DNA of 64,000 nt, taken from Pseudaquidulcibacter saccharophilus (GTDB taxonomy: Bacteria; Pseudomonadota; Alphaproteobacteria; Caulobacterales; Aquidulcibacteraceae). Below, one piece after another: positions 27,401 to 34,914 of this stretch (its first letter is position 1; every line of letters begins with the position of its first letter). The translations under genes and the position numbers were made by a program. The stretch spans positions 1 to 64,000 of the forward strand of contig NZ_JAHWUS010000001.1 of the NCBI RefSeq assembly GCF_019455445.1. The letters run 5' to 3'. The notes beneath the pieces are model-generated. The model was not told the DNA's origin. It searched no databases and saw only the letters and a list, made by a program, of their open reading frames with translations.

Positions 27401-27761
27401 AGTCAATATCATTATAATGGTGCTTTAACGAGGCAAAACTTGCGTCATCCCACGGCACATAGAACGCAACACGCACCGGATTAAAATGTTCATTGGCGGC
27501 TTTGCCCTTTTGCTCTTTTGGCAACCAATTACCAATTTTGGTCAAGGTTCGGTTAAATTTGCCAACTTGATGCGAAATTGGAACCGATGACGGATGCTCA
27601 AAATTCAATTTAATTGCATCGGGAACCCGCGCCGAAAGAATGGTTATTACAAAAACCACGCTTGCTGCAAGAATTATGAAAATGCCTATGCCAAGGCTAA
27701 GATATGAGATGTGCAAACGTTTGCGCGAAGGGTCATAGAAAACTGGTTTATGGGCACTCAT
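24405..27761 (-). CDS. Three-domain GH18 / polysaccharide deacetylase / GT2 membrane protein
   Basis: An 1118-residue fusion. After an N-terminal membrane helix (about 21-42) comes a GH18-like barrel (about 95-400) with FDFEN at 205-209 (Asp206, Glu208), then a NodB-type deacetylase (about 468-665) with TFDDGPD 474-480, HSYTH 527-531 and RAPYFGD 565-571, then a membrane helix (about 692-720), and a processive GT2 domain with NDG 781-783, DADT 832-835, EDQD 923-926 and QRFRW 960-964, ending in several membrane helices. It likely polymerises, deacetylates and trims a beta-linked GlcNAc-type polymer. It lies 86 bases downstream of the deacetylase gene. Confidence 0.92.
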   Translation of the reverse strand: MSAHKPVFYDPSRKRLHISYLSLGIGIFIILAASVVFVITILSARVPDAIKLNFEHPSSVPISHQVGKFNRTLTKIGNWLPKEQKGKAANEHFNPVRVAFYVPWDDASFASLKHHYNDIDWLVVGSGTLSPTDQSLNVVNDRKLNAFLSAQPKNPAKLLMVQNIANDQWDKDVLKKLIANPMRQQNLLNQIIQTAKNSSYSGVVFDFENLDNGDHDKYLQFLKSAKSVLNQNNIIVTITAPAADASWDFKKYAAVSDKIFLMAYDENWVGGAPGPIASQAWFVKNISEVTAKIGADKTIIAIGNYAYDWADNGQNAEALSIEEAWLIAHDSSAKITFDPKSGNSYFNYQENGVNHTVWLLDAASAWNEMKAVQVENTYGIALWRLGSEDSNYWKAQSAIITNTLPQLNNLKTIGDVDVEGNGEVFYITETPKDGFRNIIFDQNQLISNQDFVTLPTPFVVNRISAAKPNMLALTFDDGPDATWTPKILDVLKKEGVNATFFVIGENALSHPSLLNRVISEGNEIGNHSYTHPNLARDNQQGTEIELNTTQRLVEAYTKHSMRLFRAPYFGDAEPTTPDELIPALNAQKLGYVNVGLHVDPNDWKTPGVDNIIKTTIAQVEGANSDRSEQIILLHDSGGNREQTLKALPVIIQTLKAKGYQFVTLSEFLGKPKGFTMPEISGKDRAAVDADVAIFISMAVLKAILAWLFAIAIFLGIVKALSMTILGVWQKIKVEKSTPPPINAQEFVSVIIPAYNEEMVIKDAIERVLMTRNASFEIIIANDGSKDNTAKIVEENFGANPKVTLLNLENGGKARALNKAIELAKGDIIIALDADTQFEPDTISKLVRWFIDEKVGAVAGNARVGNEVNLVTRWQGIEYVVAQNIERRALANFDAITVVPGAVGAWRRAALEQAGLYPENTLAEDQDLTIAIQRNGWKVVYDDDAVAWTEAPETFKALSKQRFRWSYGTLQCLWKHRGIFFDNPKTRPNGLAFIGMTQAWVFQIFFALISPLIDLALVISIINTIIKVHQHGFMATHTDLLRMLVYWLCFVTIDVGGGFIAYSIETRKSNFPWLLMIIQKFAYRQIMYIVSIKAIFTAISGLWAGWGQLERSGRVKVSE

Positions 27762-27847
27762 TAATTATTGTCCCTGATATTTTTCACCCATATAGCAAAT
27801 GCGTGGGGCGGCTAATAATGAATTTTCTGTATAGTTTGTTAAAATAG

Positions 27848-28591
27848 CTATTCATCAAACTGTGTCAATGCCATTGCGGCTTTGACAGTATGCACTTCTA
27901 TTTCATATTTTTTTAGCATCGCCATAGCGTGATCCAGCATTTCAGGGGTCGCACCCCACGGTGTCGGGTTTTCACATATGTCATGGGTAAATAAGCAAAG
28001 CCACGAATTAGTTTCTTTTGCATGACGCACCCAATTTTCAATAAATTCCGGCGTCCATAAACGCGCCTCGATTGGCACTGCCTTTAGCTGTGCCATATCA
28101 AACCACTTGCCATTCAAACCTTGGCGAATGCCACGTGAAAGCGGGTAAAGTTCGGAATAAAGTTTTTTGGTACGCGGTGAAATATCACCAAATGGATAGG
28201 CAAAGGTTGAAACTTGATAATCGCCCAAGACTTCGTTGAAGAATGCCTTATTATCGGCCTCTTCCTTGCGTAACGCCGCATCGGATGCGGTATAGACCGA
28301 TGTATGTTTATTGGTATGCGAGCCTAATTCATGCCCCTGGGCCACCAATTCACGAAGATCATCCTCGTCATATTGCTGAACACCCTCTGCAACCTTACCG
28401 CAAAAGCCGCCAACAGCATAATAAGTTCCTTTTACGCCATATTTATCAAGGATTTTGCCGCCGACTTGCCATGCAGACTTGGCAAAATCGTCAAATGAAA
28501 TACTTGCAAGAGGTCGGTTTGCCTTGTTTTTCACAATTTTCACTGGAAGATGTGCAGTAATTTTCAAATTTAGTGAATTAAGAATATTCAT
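27848..28591 (-). CDS. NodB-family polysaccharide deacetylase
   Basis: A 247-residue carbohydrate esterase family 4 protein without a signal peptide. Motifs: ISFDDF (metal-binding Asp pair), HTNKH (metal-binding His), AYPFG, and a final LFTHDI. The size and lack of export signal recall the Caulobacter holdfast deacetylase HfsH, which would fit an organism with hfaABD, but orthology is not shown. The ATG at 28591 overlaps the stop of the FkbH-like gene by one base. A -24/-12 promoter lies 50 bases upstream, inside that gene. Confidence 0.88.
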   Translation of the reverse strand: MNILNSLNLKITAHLPVKIVKNKANRPLASISFDDFAKSAWQVGGKILDKYGVKGTYYAVGGFCGKVAEGVQQYDEDDLRELVAQGHELGSHTNKHTSVYTASDAALRKEEADNKAFFNEVLGDYQVSTFAYPFGDISPRTKKLYSELYPLSRGIRQGLNGKWFDMAQLKAVPIEARLWTPEFIENWVRHAKETNSWLCLFTHDICENPTPWGATPEMLDHAMAMLKKYEIEVHTVKAAMALTQFDE

Positions 28592-30387
28592 TATGCCACT
28601 TTCCAATCCAAATTATCGGTCAAAACAACAATTTCTGATGATGCAAACTTTGTGCCATTATCATAAATATAACTATTTTTGTCTTGTTGTTTAAAGCCAA
28701 GTTCATCAAGCATGTCGCGTGATGCCTTGTTTTTTGGTGTTTCATGATATGAAACCATTATTTTATCGTGTCCCGATGCCTGCAACTTCTGGCGTAGCCA
28801 TTCATAAAACGCATTTTCGACACGTTTCTTTTGCGCGCGGCAAGACATAAAAAATTGGTCGATTTTTCCCGCCGCTTTGTCAATAACTACAAAGCCAATC
28901 AACCCATATTCGCCAAAATTATCACGACAGGTAAGGGTAACACAAACATGGCTCTCATCGTCTTTTAATGCCAATAATTCATCAAGCGGATATTTATAGC
29001 CATTATAATTAAGTTGGTTGGTTCTTTGCGATAATTCATGAACCCGCGCCATATTTTTATCGTTAAGGCGGTCGATTATAAGGCTCATATTAGCTTTGCG
29101 CAAAAACTCTTCATAATCATCTCCACCGGAAACAAGTGCCTGATTACGCACCTCATCGGCCTTATACATTGCGCGGCGGTTTTTGCTTTCTTCGGTTACA
29201 GACGTTGGAAAGAAATCAAATTCCGGCAATTTACCAACATCTTCATGCGTTAAAATTCGCATTTGCGGGTGGGCATTGCCCACTTCGGCGCGTTCAAACG
29301 GTTGGTCATCAACAAAAACAAAGCTATCAATCCCAAGGCTGATTTGCTCTGCAAGGTTTTTAATAGAAATTGATTTTGGCCCCCACCCAATTTGCGGATA
29401 AAGGAAATATTCATCAAGCCCGAAATGTTTCAGCGCCTTTTCAACCAAATCTGGATCATTTTTTGAGGCGATTGAATGAACAATGCCGCGTTCATCAAGG
29501 GTTTGGATTGCCTTAACCGCTTCGGGGCGAACTTTGACCCCCTCTATGCCATCTTCAACCAAAATCCCATGCCACAGGGTTTCATCCAAATCCCAGACCA
29601 CAAGTTTCGCCGCTTTTGCCGGTTTGGTTGCGGCGGGTTTTGCAACAATCGCTTTTGGCTTTAATTCCGCAGCCTCTTTAAACGTCACAAAATCACATAG
29701 ACCAAAAACAATTGCCCGCCCCTCGGCCTCATTCATTGGTTCAATTTGGATTAGGAATTTTTGGTTTAAATCAACATGCTTTTTAATATCATCAAGATTG
29801 ATAACAAGACACCCATATTCAGGCGTAACTGCAACCTGCCCCAAATACATTTTGCCATTTGCGGCAACGTCAACATTAAAAATCGACACCGTAATTGCGT
29901 GGGTTTCACCATCCCCACTTATGGCCTCCAATACAAAGGCATCGGCCGCAAGTTCAAGGTGTGCATCGGCCTTTTGTTGTTGATTTAAATTATAGGCAAA
30001 ATTTCGCTTTACAAAATATGGAACAATTGGAAGCCGGTTTGCAACCTCCATAATAATCACTTTGGCATCATTTGTGCCGTGTGGTTTTTCACCGCCCACA
30101 GCCTCGATTTTTCCCCATTTGCGAAAGCGAACAAGTTTACATTCTTTTGAATTTTCAAATGCCTCAAACCCCGCAACAAAGCGGCGGCAATGCAAATCTT
30201 CACGCGGCGAATAAAAGCTACAAGTTGCATAACAAGACGGATATGAGCATTCCGAACAATGTTCCTCAAACACAAGACCCATTTTGGCGCCTATTTGCGC
30301 CTTTAATGCCTGATGCTTTGCGGTAAAATCTTCGGGAATGGCAAAATTTGTATAGGATTTTTTGCCTTGCTGCTTCTCTGTAATCAT
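28591..30387 (-). CDS. FkbH-like HAD-IIIC protein with Cys-rich N-terminus
   Basis: A 598-residue protein. A Cys cluster (residues 44, 47, 52, 56, 67) near the N-terminus looks metal-binding; residues about 105-235 form a beta-sandwich-like region; the HAD-IIIC domain (about 260-410) carries WDLDETLW with Asp266 and Asp268; the C-terminal 180 residues have a GNAT-like fold. FkbH-type enzymes load phosphoglycerate-derived glyceryl groups onto carriers. Pairing with a deacetylase suggests modification of a glycan. Translationally coupled to the deacetylase gene. Confidence 0.82.
   Translation of the reverse strand: MITEKQQGKKSYTNFAIPEDFTAKHQALKAQIGAKMGLVFEEHCSECSYPSCYATCSFYSPREDLHCRRFVAGFEAFENSKECKLVRFRKWGKIEAVGGEKPHGTNDAKVIIMEVANRLPIVPYFVKRNFAYNLNQQQKADAHLELAADAFVLEAISGDGETHAITVSIFNVDVAANGKMYLGQVAVTPEYGCLVINLDDIKKHVDLNQKFLIQIEPMNEAEGRAIVFGLCDFVTFKEAAELKPKAIVAKPAATKPAKAAKLVVWDLDETLWHGILVEDGIEGVKVRPEAVKAIQTLDERGIVHSIASKNDPDLVEKALKHFGLDEYFLYPQIGWGPKSISIKNLAEQISLGIDSFVFVDDQPFERAEVGNAHPQMRILTHEDVGKLPEFDFFPTSVTEESKNRRAMYKADEVRNQALVSGGDDYEEFLRKANMSLIIDRLNDKNMARVHELSQRTNQLNYNGYKYPLDELLALKDDESHVCVTLTCRDNFGEYGLIGFVVIDKAAGKIDQFFMSCRAQKKRVENAFYEWLRQKLQASGHDKIMVSYHETPKNKASRDMLDELGFKQQDKNSYIYDNGTKFASSEIVVLTDNLDWKVA
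28642..28657 (-). promoter_or_regulatory. Candidate sigma-54 promoter inside the FkbH-like gene
   Basis: On the minus strand TGGCAC (28657-28652), five bases, TTGCA (28646-28642): an exact -24/-12 element. The start site would be near 28631, about 40 bases before the deacetylase ATG. It lies in coding sequence, so a chance match is possible. Confidence 0.5.
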
Positions 30388-30423
30388 TGTCCACCAGTTA
30401 TTTTTAATAAAACTATCACCTTG

Positions 30424-30444
30424 GGCTTAAAATGGGGTTAAGCC
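30424..30444. promoter_or_regulatory. Palindrome in the gap before ettA
   Basis: GGCTTAA (30424-30430) and TTAAGCC (30438-30444) flank a 7-base spacer in the divergent gap between the FkbH-like gene and ettA. It could be an operator or a small hairpin; no regulator is assigned. Confidence 0.3.
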
Positions 30445-30535
30445 TACTGTCACTGGTTTTTTACTGCCCTTTAAAATTTCACAATTTTAGGCTAAACGAG
30501 GCGCAATCAGTTTTAACAACAATTGGGGCATTAAA

Positions 30536-32197
30536 TTGGCACAACAATATATTTTCCAGATGCAGGGTCTTTCTAAAACTTATGCGGGCGGTAAAAAAGT
30601 TTTTGAAAACATCTGGCTTAGCTTTTATCCAGATGCGAAAATCGGCGTGGTGGGTGTAAACGGTTCGGGTAAATCAACCCTTCTTAAAATCATGGCCGGC
30701 CTTGATAAGGATTTTAGCGGTGAAGCAATGGCCGCCAAAGACGTTAAAATGGGCTATTTGCCCCAAGAGCCAGTGCTTGACCCAACCAAAAGCGTTTGGG
30801 AAAACGTAATTTCAGAATGCCCTGAAAAAATCTTGCTTGATAAATATAACGAAGTTTCCATGAAAATGGCGGAAGATTATTCCGACGAATTAATGGAAGA
30901 AATGACCGCATTGCAAGAGCAAATCGACGCCGCCGATGCATGGGATATTGATTCAAAAATTGAAATGGCAATGGGCGCATTGCGTTGCCCCGACAATGAT
31001 GCGGATGTCGCCAAACTTTCAGGTGGTGAAAAACGCCGTGTTGCGCTTTGCCGCCTACTTTTATCTAAACCAGATATGATTTTACTCGATGAGCCGACCA
31101 ACCACTTGGACGCGGAATCTGTTGCGTGGCTTCAACACCACCTTGAAGAATTCCCTGGTTGCGTAATTCTTGTAACCCACGATCGTTACTTCCTTGACCA
31201 AGTAACCAAATGGACACTTGAGCTTGATCGCGGCAAAGGCATCCCATACGAGGGTAATTATTCCGCATGGCTTGAACAAAAAGCCAAACGTATGGTTCAA
31301 GAAGAACGTGAGTCAGACAGCCGTAAACGCGCCATCGACCGCGAACTTGAATGGGTGCGCCAATCACCAAAGGCGCGCCAAGCCAAATCAAAAGCCCGTC
31401 TTGCGCGCTATGAAGAATTGGTCAACGCGGCGGAGCGTGAAAAACAAACCTTTGCCACCATCCAAATCCCACCTGGTCCACGCCTTGGTAACAAGGTTAT
31501 CGAGGTTGAAAACCTTGTTAAGGCCTATGGTGATAAATTATTGGTCGATGGTATTTCGTTCAAACTTCCACCGGCAGGCATTGTTGGGGTTATTGGTCCG
31601 AACGGTGCGGGTAAATCAACCCTGTTTAATATGATTACCGGCAAGGCCCAGCCCGATAGTGGCACAATCACCCTTGGCGACACCGTGAAACTTGGCTTTG
31701 TTGACCAATCACGTGATGCACTTGATGATAATAAAAACATCTGGGAAGAAATTTCAGACGGCCTTGATATTATCGAGGTTGGCGGTCGTGAAATCAACTC
31801 CCGCGCTTATGTTTCATCATTCAATTTCAAAGGTGGAGATCAACAGAAAAAAGTCGGTCTTTTATCAGGCGGTGAAAGAAACCGTGTTCACCTTGCCAAA
31901 ACCCTTCGTATGGGTGCGAACGTATTACTTCTCGATGAGCCGACCAACGATTTAGACGTTGAAACCTTGCAGGCATTAGAAGCGGCACTGGATGATTATC
32001 CGGGTTGTGCCGTGGTTATTTCCCACGATCGCTGGTTCCTTGACCGTGTGGCAACCCACATTTTGGCATTCGAAGGCAATTCACATGTTGAATGGTTTGA
32101 AGGCAACTTTGAAGCCTATGAAGAAGACAAAAAACGTAGATTGGGCGTGGATAATCTAATCCCTGAAAAGATTAAATTCCAAAAATTTGCGCGGTAG
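30536..32197 (+). CDS. ettA: Energy-dependent translational throttle protein EttA (ABC-F)
   Basis: A 553-residue soluble ABC-F protein with two ATPase domains. Walker [10 protein letters not shown] (about 39-47) and GPNGAGKST (about 346-354); signatures LSGGEKRR and LSGGERNR; Walker [11 protein letters not shown] and [10 protein letters not shown]; a charged linker between. EttA binds the ribosomal E site and gates initiation according to ATP level. The start is TTG at 30536, which places the conserved opening of the family at residue 1; GGGGC lies upstream. Confidence 0.94.
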   Translation: MAQQYIFQMQGLSKTYAGGKKVFENIWLSFYPDAKIGVVGVNGSGKSTLLKIMAGLDKDFSGEAMAAKDVKMGYLPQEPVLDPTKSVWENVISECPEKILLDKYNEVSMKMAEDYSDELMEEMTALQEQIDAADAWDIDSKIEMAMGALRCPDNDADVAKLSGGEKRRVALCRLLLSKPDMILLDEPTNHLDAESVAWLQHHLEEFPGCVILVTHDRYFLDQVTKWTLELDRGKGIPYEGNYSAWLEQKAKRMVQEERESDSRKRAIDRELEWVRQSPKARQAKSKARLARYEELVNAAEREKQTFATIQIPPGPRLGNKVIEVENLVKAYGDKLLVDGISFKLPPAGIVGVIGPNGAGKSTLFNMITGKAQPDSGTITLGDTVKLGFVDQSRDALDDNKNIWEEISDGLDIIEVGGREINSRAYVSSFNFKGGDQQKKVGLLSGGERNRVHLAKTLRMGANVLLLDEPTNDLDVETLQALEAALDDYPGCAVVISHDRWFLDRVATHILAFEGNSHVEWFEGNFEAYEEDKKRRLGVDNLIPEKIKFQKFAR

Positions 32198-32233
32198 TTT
32201 TACCCACCAACCACAATTGTTTTATCAAATAAC

Positions 32234-32263
32234 AAAGCCCCCGAAAGTAATTTTGGGGGCTTT
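32234..32263 (+). terminator. Terminator after ettA
   Basis: AAAGCCCCC (32234-32242) and GGGGGCTTT (32255-32263) form the stem, extended inward by GAAA/TTTT, with a T-rich tail. Confidence 0.92.
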
Positions 32264-32327
32264 TGTTTTCTACAAATTCAATATAAAATTGCTTTGGTGA
32301 AAATGATTACTATGTGGAATAAAGAAA

Positions 32328-33245
32328 ATGACTCCACCCTTTTTATATAAATACAAACCAGCTATAAATTTTGCGGACAAAAACAGGCACCCAGATTTTC
32401 TTGAGAGTGGACTGTTAAGGATGACCCCACCATCTGAATTCAACGACCCTTTTGAGGGGCTTTTTAATATATCTGATTCTAATGAATATGCTGAAGAATT
32501 TGTTTGCGATTATTTAAAAGAAAACAAAGCATCCCAAGCTTTTGATATAAGAATACAAAAAATAGAAATGGGTATCAAAAAAGGCACCTCAAATCGTCAT
32601 GAAAGAAGAAAGTCTATAAAAGTTATTAAAAGTCCAAAAATTAAAAAAAGCTTCATTAAAAAAATAAATAGCAACCTTAAATCCTTTACTCCAGTCGTTG
32701 CAGAAAGCATAGATAATGCAAGTAGTAGTTTCGCAACGACAAGAGATAAATTTGGTGTATTATGTCTTACTGAAAATTGTTTCGATACGACAATGTGGGC
32801 TCATTATGCAGAAGAAGGAAAGGGATATTTAGTTGAATTTGATAATTCAAAACACATTATAAATGATGAGTTTTATAGGGAAGGCATACTTTATGAACCG
32901 CAAAAAGTTTTTTACTTAAAATCCAAGTCAATATCTCTGTCAAAAAATAATATTGAAAGTTCTCAAAACCCTTTGCTTTCCAAACATGATAATTGGATAT
33001 ACGAAAACGAATGGCGTATAATTGGCGAAACAGAAAAAATTAACCTTCATAAAAATTCGCTTGGAATTGGATTAGTTGAAATTAAACAGGATTCTGTAAA
33101 AAGCATAACTTTGGGATATAATATTAACAACGCCGACCTAAAGCAGTATCGTGAAGTGATAAAAAGTGGTCCATTCAAGAATGTTAATTTACGGCAAGCA
33201 ACAGTGAATAAGGAAAAATTAGAATTAGAGTATATTGAAATATAA
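32328..33245 (+). CDS. DUF2971-family protein
   Basis: A 305-residue cytoplasmic protein with the DUF2971 pattern: LYKYK at the N-terminus, LRMTPPSEFNDPFEG near 30-45, CLTENCFDTTMWAHYAEEGKGYLVEFD in the middle and ENEWRI near 225. The family is widespread and patchy, often in accessory or defence-associated regions; its biochemical activity is not established to my knowledge. The gene is visibly more AT-rich than its neighbours and is followed by a patch of palindromic repeats, which suggests acquisition. No strong ribosome binding site is seen. Confidence 0.82.
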   Translation: MTPPFLYKYKPAINFADKNRHPDFLESGLLRMTPPSEFNDPFEGLFNISDSNEYAEEFVCDYLKENKASQAFDIRIQKIEMGIKKGTSNRHERRKSIKVIKSPKIKKSFIKKINSNLKSFTPVVAESIDNASSSFATTRDKFGVLCLTENCFDTTMWAHYAEEGKGYLVEFDNSKHIINDEFYREGILYEPQKVFYLKSKSISLSKNNIESSQNPLLSKHDNWIYENEWRIIGETEKINLHKNSLGIGLVEIKQDSVKSITLGYNINNADLKQYREVIKSGPFKNVNLRQATVNKEKLELEYIEI

Positions 33246-33300
33246 TCTAATGCTTTTATACAAATAAATAAGTTTAAAATTAATTACATAGCAAAGCATT

Positions 33301-33330
33301 ACCCCGTATTTATTGCGGGGTCTTATTTTT
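33301..33330 (+). terminator. Terminator after the DUF2971 gene
   Basis: ACCCCG and CGGGGT pair across a 9-base loop and are followed by CTTATTTTT. Confidence 0.75.
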
Positions 33331-33335
33331 CCAAA

Positions 33336-33657
33336 ATCCCGCAATAAGTGCGGGATGATAGATGGATAGCTTTACGACACCCTACCGTCCGCTTAGCGTC
33401 CACCTTCCCTAAAGGGAAGGATTTATAGAAAGTGCGCCTTTTGCTTCGCCCGTTGCTAATGAAGCTGTCGCTATGATGAGCCCCGAAAAGTTTTTAACTT
33501 TTTGAATAAGGCAAAGAAAAAAATAATGTGGGTGAAGGGTGAGCCGTAATTAAAAATTTGTTGTCATCCCGGAATTTTATGAAATAAAATGTCCGGGATC
33601 TCATTGTAATAATTACCAAGATACCGGACAAATCCTTTGGATTTTCCGGCACGACAA
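33336..33657. repeat. Patch of short palindromic repeats in a 595-base gap
   Basis: The gap 33246-33840 has no gene. It holds, in order, perfect or near-perfect palindromes: ATCCCGCA/TGCGGGAT (33336-33356), CCTTCCCT/AGGGAAGG (33403-33420), a dispersed stem-loop (33471-33516), ATCCCGGA/TCCGGGAT with a second inner stem (33566-33599), and CCGGA/TCCGG with inner AATCC/GGATT (33624-33649). The sequences resemble the intergenic palindromic elements seen in many alphaproteobacteria. The rest, to 33840, is AT-rich with nothing recognisable. Confidence 0.75.
33471..33516 (-). repeat. Dispersed stem-loop repeat, copy 1
   Basis: Read on the minus strand, this 46-base segment matches 36 of 46 bases of 51237-51282 and of 51374-51419. 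The best conserved part is AACTTTTCGGGGCTCATCA. In the other copies the element folds as CCGAAAAGT/ACTTTTCGG. Confidence 0.75.
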
Positions 33658-33840
33658 GGCTTAAGTATCTCACCCGTGACTTATCCACCATGTTAACTTC
33701 CCGTGATAAAATCAAATCTTACAAACGGCTTGTAAAAAGCCTTGTGCAAGCAAATTATATCAGGAAATGTCAGGTTTTTTGGTGGTGACAAATTTTGGAG
33801 GAAGAAAATATATTTAAAAAAATGTAGGATTACAGGGGTT

Positions 33841-34836
33841 TTATTCCGCCACCCATTTCATCGCAACATCGGCGCGTTCATATTCATGCCCGTATTTATC
33901 CATAATCTCTCCCGAATGAACAAACCCCAATTTTTCATATAAATGGATGCTTGAACGTTGTTGGTGGTTGGTCAAAAGGAATAGGGATTTTAAACCCATT
34001 TCGCGGGCGCGGGCGAATGCGGCGTAAATAAGTTTTTCCCCAATCTTAAGGCCGCGGTAATGGCGCGAAACCCCAAGTTTGGTAAATTCATACTCAGGTT
34101 CCTCCCCATTTTGGGCATCCATTTTCATAAGCGCACAAGTGCCAACAATTTCGCCATTCGACAAACGCGCCAAAAGGATAATGCCGCCCTTGTCCAAAAT
34201 GGCCTCATTAGGGTGGGAAAGGACGTATTTATCAATATCTTCGACCACAAAGTTTTCGGAAATCCAATCAATATTGATTTTGTAAAAATCACCGGCGTAT
34301 TCGTCCGAATATTCGATAATTTCAACATCTTGGGGCGTTAATTTTGCCTGTTTTTCAAGGAGGGTTTTAAAGCGCGTGTCAAAACTTTGGTCATCTAATG
34401 CCGCCTCGATTTTATTTAGGTTTGAGCAGAAATCGGGCGCAACCTCAAGCAATAAGTCGCGGATAACCCCGTCAACACGTGGCCAAATTTTGCCGCGCAA
34501 CCCCGCCAAAAGCCCCTGCCCGTCATGGGTTAATGACACCATACGAACCCGACTATCCGCCTTGACGGTGACGGTTTCGATAAGGCCCATATCGCGAAGG
34601 TTGTTAAGGTTGCGGGTTATTGCCGGCTGGCTTTGCCCCAAAATTTCGGCAAGCTGGGCAACAGATATTTCGCCCGCATCACCAATTTGCGCAAGCAAAA
34701 CTGATTGCGATGGAAACATTTCAAAACCCAAATCATGATGGATTTTGGCGGCATCGGTTAAAAAACGATCGGACAGGCGTTTAAGGCGGCTTCCAAGGAA
34801 AATATATGGGTTTTTTAAGATTATATCATTTTGCAT
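33841..34836 (-). CDS. MarR-type regulator fused to GNAT acetyltransferase
   Basis: A 331-residue fusion: MarR winged helix (about 1-145, with AEILGQSQPAITRNLNNLRDMGLIE) and a GNAT domain (about 165-330, with LGVSRHYRGLKIGEKLI as acetyl-CoA motif A and LYEKLGF as motif B). Such bifunctional proteins are common in proteobacteria; target and substrate are unknown. Two tandem palindromes overlap its own start codon, indicating autoregulation. Confidence 0.93.
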   Translation of the reverse strand: MQNDIILKNPYIFLGSRLKRLSDRFLTDAAKIHHDLGFEMFPSQSVLLAQIGDAGEISVAQLAEILGQSQPAITRNLNNLRDMGLIETVTVKADSRVRMVSLTHDGQGLLAGLRGKIWPRVDGVIRDLLLEVAPDFCSNLNKIEAALDDQSFDTRFKTLLEKQAKLTPQDVEIIEYSDEYAGDFYKINIDWISENFVVEDIDKYVLSHPNEAILDKGGIILLARLSNGEIVGTCALMKMDAQNGEEPEYEFTKLGVSRHYRGLKIGEKLIYAAFARAREMGLKSLFLLTNHQQRSSIHLYEKLGFVHSGEIMDKYGHEYERADVAMKWVAE

Positions 34837-34858
34837 AACGTGTTATATAACATGTTAT
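34835..34858. promoter_or_regulatory. Tandem operators over the MarR-GNAT start codon
   Basis: ATAACGTGTTAT (34835-34846) and ATAACATGTTAT (34847-34858) are directly adjacent 12-base palindromes with the same arms. The first covers the ATG at 34836. Binding would block the promoter region or the transcript start; the regulator encoded here is the obvious ligand. Confidence 0.75.
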
Positions 34859-34878
34859 ATTATTTATGCAATACAAAA

Positions 34879-34907
34879 ATCCCCGCATTATTTAAAAATG
34901 CGGGGAT
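34879..34907 (-). terminator. Terminator after the glutamate dehydrogenase gene
   Basis: ATCCCCGCATT and AATGCGGGGAT form an 11-bp stem around a 7-base loop; on the minus strand it runs into TTTTTG. Confidence 0.92.
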
Positions 34908-34914
34908 AAATGTT

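Noticed and set aside
33246-33840. Possible tRNA or small RNA in the repeat-rich gap
   Set aside because: Hairpins were inspected for cloverleaf arms and T-loop sequences; none fits, and short palindromes explain the structure.
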